The notes under the pieces: model-generated
Told to the model about the DNA's origin: nothing
The model's input: only the letters and a program-made list of their open reading frames with translations
Database searches by the model: none
Made by a program: the position numbers and the translations under genes
Shown: positions 60,267 through 64,000 of the stretch, one piece after another
How positions within the stretch are numbered: the stretch's first letter is position 1
How the letters are laid out: each line of letters starts with the position of its first letter
Origin: Taeniopygia guttata
Taxonomy: Eukaryota > Chordata > Aves > Passeriformes > Estrildidae
NCBI RefSeq assembly: GCF_048771995.1
Contig: NC_133024.1
Location: 27,420,001-27,484,000 of the forward strand
Direction: 5' to 3'
DNA length: 64,000 bases

Positions 60267-63200
60267 TCAGGGCTTGGAAATATTAAACTATGAATGACAC
60301 AAAAGCTCGAGATTAAATAAAACCCCACAACTGCAGACATGGAAAAAGATCCTCAAACTCGTTATTTAGAAGCAATCTCATAATTCTTGCAGCCTGACTC
60401 ATCAGTTTTTGAAAAATCAGGCTTGTCAAGCAGCTGAAATACACTCTTTTCTCAACAGGAGCCAATTAAAATCTCGTGGTGCCCACAGAGGTTACAGACC
60501 CTCCACATCAGGTGATTTTTTTCACTCCAGGAAGAAGGCTCCTCACAGTCACTGTTCATGTCCCACATCACAAATGCATTTCCATCCTTTGTATTGATTT
60601 TCTGATCTGTTCAGGGCAGACTGCTGTGCCCCTTATGCCTGGCTGGCTCTGTTCAGCCTCACTGACTCCCCAAACCAGGAACTTTGCACATCCTGGCAAG
60701 TTACACACACAGGGGTGGGCAAAGTTTCAGCATTTGGGACACACTGTGCTTGACATTTGAACCTTAATGTTCAAATGTCACCATTCTGGAAATCAGTCTT
60801 ATACTATTATTGAAAACAAGCCATGACTTCCAGATTCTGAGCTGACCAGCACGAGAGCACAGCTAGCCACATCCTTGCCCTTTCCCAACAGCTCAAGCTG
60901 GCAAGAAGTTTCTACTGCAGGGGTAAAAAAAAGGATGTGGGCAGAGCATCTTCCTCATGCAGCTAACCAGCATCTGGCACCGAACATAAACTGTTTAGAG
61001 GGAACACCTCCAGGGCTACAAACTGTGCTCTGTGAAGCCTGGACGTGCTTAACCCATAGACTTCTATTAAGAAATAGCATGAGCAGGATCTGGAAGAAAT
61101 TTGAGGTAGTATATTGAAAGGTTTTCTTAGGGGACACACTTGAAAAAGCAGCATTTGTGTATTATTTAAGCTAATAAAAAGTCAGTGTAACAATGTCACC
61201 TGGATGTGGCAGTGAATTTTGCACTTTTGTCACTGAGCTCATTAAAGCCTGCTTCACAGTGAAGCAATTAATTCCACAAGTTGATGGCTGGTGTATTCAA
61301 AGAGTTGGAGTATTTTTTTCCTGTGGAAAATTTCCACTTCAATTGCAAAATATCTAATAAGAACCTGAAAACCTAACCTTGCTGTGATACAAGTAGAAGT
61401 ACAGTGTGGGAGTTTGGCATAAGGTTTAGCAGACTGTAGTACTGATCTGACATAAATGGTTGTTCGTTACACTGGTTTTAAGATTTGAGCACACTAACAA
61501 CAAGAATTTGCGGATTCTTTAAAATTATGTGCCAGGCTAAAGTGTACAAAATGTGTGACCATGTATCAGTGCAGAGCTAAGAGAACTCTTGCAAAAATGC
61601 CAGAGAACTGTCAGGGACACCCCTTGATGTGAACATTAATTAGTGTAGAAATAGCCCACAGGCATAAAGCGCCTCAAGTAATAACGGGATGTGTACCCAA
61701 ATAAAGGACAAGATGAGCCATCTAGACCTGGGTGCAAAAAGAATTTAAATGCATGCAACAGAGAATATCTTCAGAGATTCTCTCCTGAGGGTACTGATGA
61801 TCTTATTTTGCTGTGTAAGAATTACTGCACTGACTCTATTGGCAGACTGTACCACTCCTTTGTTTTAATATAATATTCTTAGTTACTTGGGTTTTGTTCA
61901 GTAACAATCTTTAGATCAAAAGAGATTGGTGTCTCTATGTTGTTAACACTGTGCTCCAACATGCTGCAATCTGCTTCTGATTTCTCCACAGAAAATCCAG
62001 TGGTGAAAGGTCACTGGATAAGCGTGTTAGAAAACTTAATAGGAAGTCTTTTGGTGAATTTCTATTCATCATTACTCAAACAGCATAGCAAATGTGAATG
62101 AGTAACTCCCATCCATGAAGTTATGAAAGGCTTTTTCCTTCCTGATTCAATGGCATTTTACACTCGCCCTGCCCTAGAAACAGAGAACAAAGGAAAGAGC
62201 TTTTGTAAATTCAACCCTAGACTTGGAGATCCCACAGGAGCTCTAGAATGAAGGACAGCAAAGGACCTCTTACATCCTTGATTCAGGTACATGAAATTGC
62301 AGGCAAACACAAAACATCATCCTTTTATTCAGCAGATAAACATGTTTTCTACTCCTAGGACCTCATTTTCAGAAATTATTCAGGCATCACAGCTATCAGT
62401 TCGTGTGAGACTTTTGTGCAAGGTTTGTCCTCCAGGAAAACCAGCTGTTTTCTCTCCCAGGCTGACCAACCTGATGTGCTGTGGACAGCAGATATCCTCT
62501 CTGTCAGCCTTCCACTTTGCCAGGCTGAATTCCTCTCACCTCTCCTGATGCCAACTCTCCATTCTCTGGTAAGCCTCAATACTCCCGTCCCCACTGACAC
62601 AAGTCCTACTAAATACAGGTGGACCAGAACCACAGACCACATCTCAGAGGTGTTCACCCATCTCTGCACAGCACTGACATGCTTTTTGTTTCAGCAGAAA
62701 CACCCTCTCAGTGGATGGATGCCTTGCCAGCACCATGAGGCTCCTTGGCAGAGCTTGTTCTGCTCCCTGACAGCTGCTATTGATTCAATGAGTGACTGGA
62801 CTAATTCCAGAGAACAGCCCCCTCCCATGGATGTCAAGGTCTGTTAAATACCAAGATAACCACCTATGGCTCAGGAAGCTGCAGATCACTTCATGGTACT
62901 TTTGTGAAGTATCAAAATTAACTTTCCTGCTTTTCTGTTGGAATTTGCTCTTGATCAGAGTTAAGATATGAGGTCAGATAGACCTTAGTTTTGACTCAGT
63001 GCAACCATTTTAATTTTCACTTGCTTTTTTCACCCTGTATTGGCGATCTGTGTATTATGGCAGACCGTATGTTCGATTTTTTCTGTTACCGATTTCAGAT
63101 CAACAGCATCCCAGATTACAGTGAAAGGTTTTGCTCCTTGTCCCAGGAGCAACAACTTTACACTTCCACTTTGTCTTCTGCTATTCCAGGCCTCAGCATT

Positions 63201-63506
63201 ATCTGATCCTTCATTCTCTGTATTGACAATTCTTTCTAGATTTTTCTACAAACGAATTCTTCTTACATTACAGACAGATATCATACCTGTCACCTGTGAC
63301 TACCTGGAAACCACTTAAGCAAGCAAACAGTGACACTATTGGTACACATGAACACACAGTGCTTTTCCCTTCTTCCCCAAATTCTTCCCTGAATTTTTAC
63401 CTGCAAGTAAGTTTGGTTATATGAGTGACTGCGCTTTCTCAAACCATTTCTCATGGGAGTTGGCTCAGCCTGAAATATTGTCAAAAAGACTCTTGCTCTT
63501 CATATT

Positions 63507-63529
63507 AAAAAAAAAAAAAAAAAAAAAAA
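63507..63529. repeat. A(23) homopolymer
   Basis: Pure A run. The origin is unknown; no element body was recognised on its 5' side. Confidence 0.95.
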
Positions 63530-64000
63530 CAAGCACACCGTCACCAGCCTTCACACATCCCACATGTGAACCAGCACAGATAGAGTAATGCTTCCTTTCA
63601 AAAGCCCACAGAAAGCCTATGACTTTGCACTGAGAGAAGCCAGCTCCCACAGCTACAAGACAAAGGCTAAAAATAACCCATTAAAGGATTAATTTCAGGA
63701 TTTTTAAATACAGCTAATTAATATGCATAGGAAAGGCACATGGTCTCCAGGAAGGAGCACACACAATCACAGTCTGCAAGGGAAGGGAGGGGGGGGCGGG
63801 TGACATGCAGGCAGAGCGCCAACGGAGAGATAAAAGAGGATATTCCCTATAAATATCTCTTGGGCAGAGAACATGCAAAAGAACGTCTGTTTCAGAGGAG
63901 GTGGAGGCAGAGGCGAGAAGCACTTCACTGTTAAGAGGCACGGACAATGCAGTGCAACCACAAAGGACAGGACACACACACAGCAAGTGAATTCCAGTGA

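Larger units (their letters stand above)
59160..64000. other. Intergenic DNA at window end
   Basis: No supported gene. Open frames here are short and overlap on both strands. Homopolymer A runs are listed separately. A TATAAATA at 63848-63855 might belong to a gene beyond the window, but nothing else supports that. Confidence 0.45.

Noticed and set aside
63848..63855. TATAAATA near the window end as a gene promoter
   Set aside because: There is no exon, CpG enrichment or splice signal beside it, and the window ends 145 bases later.

Overview
The window looks like part of a bird nuclear genome, probably a songbird. The evidence is spliced vertebrate genes with GT-AG introns, several CR1 retrotransposon fragments (the main avian LINE), and three solo-LTR-like blocks of a kind I associate with passerine genomes. 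The species call is inference. I found no prokaryotic operon, CRISPR array or phage module, and no clearly novel system.

Two genes can be rebuilt completely, both on the + strand. The first is HAO2 (30350-39116, seven coding exons, 355 residues). It encodes a peroxisomal FMN-dependent 2-hydroxyacid oxidase ending in the peroxisome signal SRL. The second is an HSD3B1/2-type 3-beta-hydroxysteroid dehydrogenase/isomerase (44779-52845, three coding exons, 377 residues), with a polyadenylation signal about 145 bases after the stop. All reading frames close across every splice junction. The HAO2-HSD3B order and orientation match the mammalian locus (human 1p12), so this is conserved synteny. Only one HSD3B copy is present here.

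Layout: 1-30.2 kb is gene-poor, with a (TCCA)16 microsatellite, a nested low-copy repeat at 12.8-13.7 kb, a decayed coding-like block on the - strand at 20.8-21.8 kb, and remains of an old CR1/L3-type LINE at 22.5-24.4 kb. HAO2 fills 30.3-39.1 kb; its introns hold a solo LTR and two CR1 copies. A 5.6-kb gap with another CR1 and a TG microsatellite follows, then HSD3B. Downstream lie an LTR at 53.2-53.6 kb, a second LTR at 57.9-58.5 kb, and directly beside it a CpG-rich segment (58.55-59.05 kb) with a TATA-like box and a strong splice donor. That segment is the best candidate for an undescribed promoter or first exon. The last 5 kb shows only homopolymer runs.

The two enzymes act in different compartments and pathways: fatty 2-hydroxyacid oxidation in peroxisomes, and steroid hormone synthesis in ER and mitochondria. 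Their adjacency is positional, not a shared pathway.
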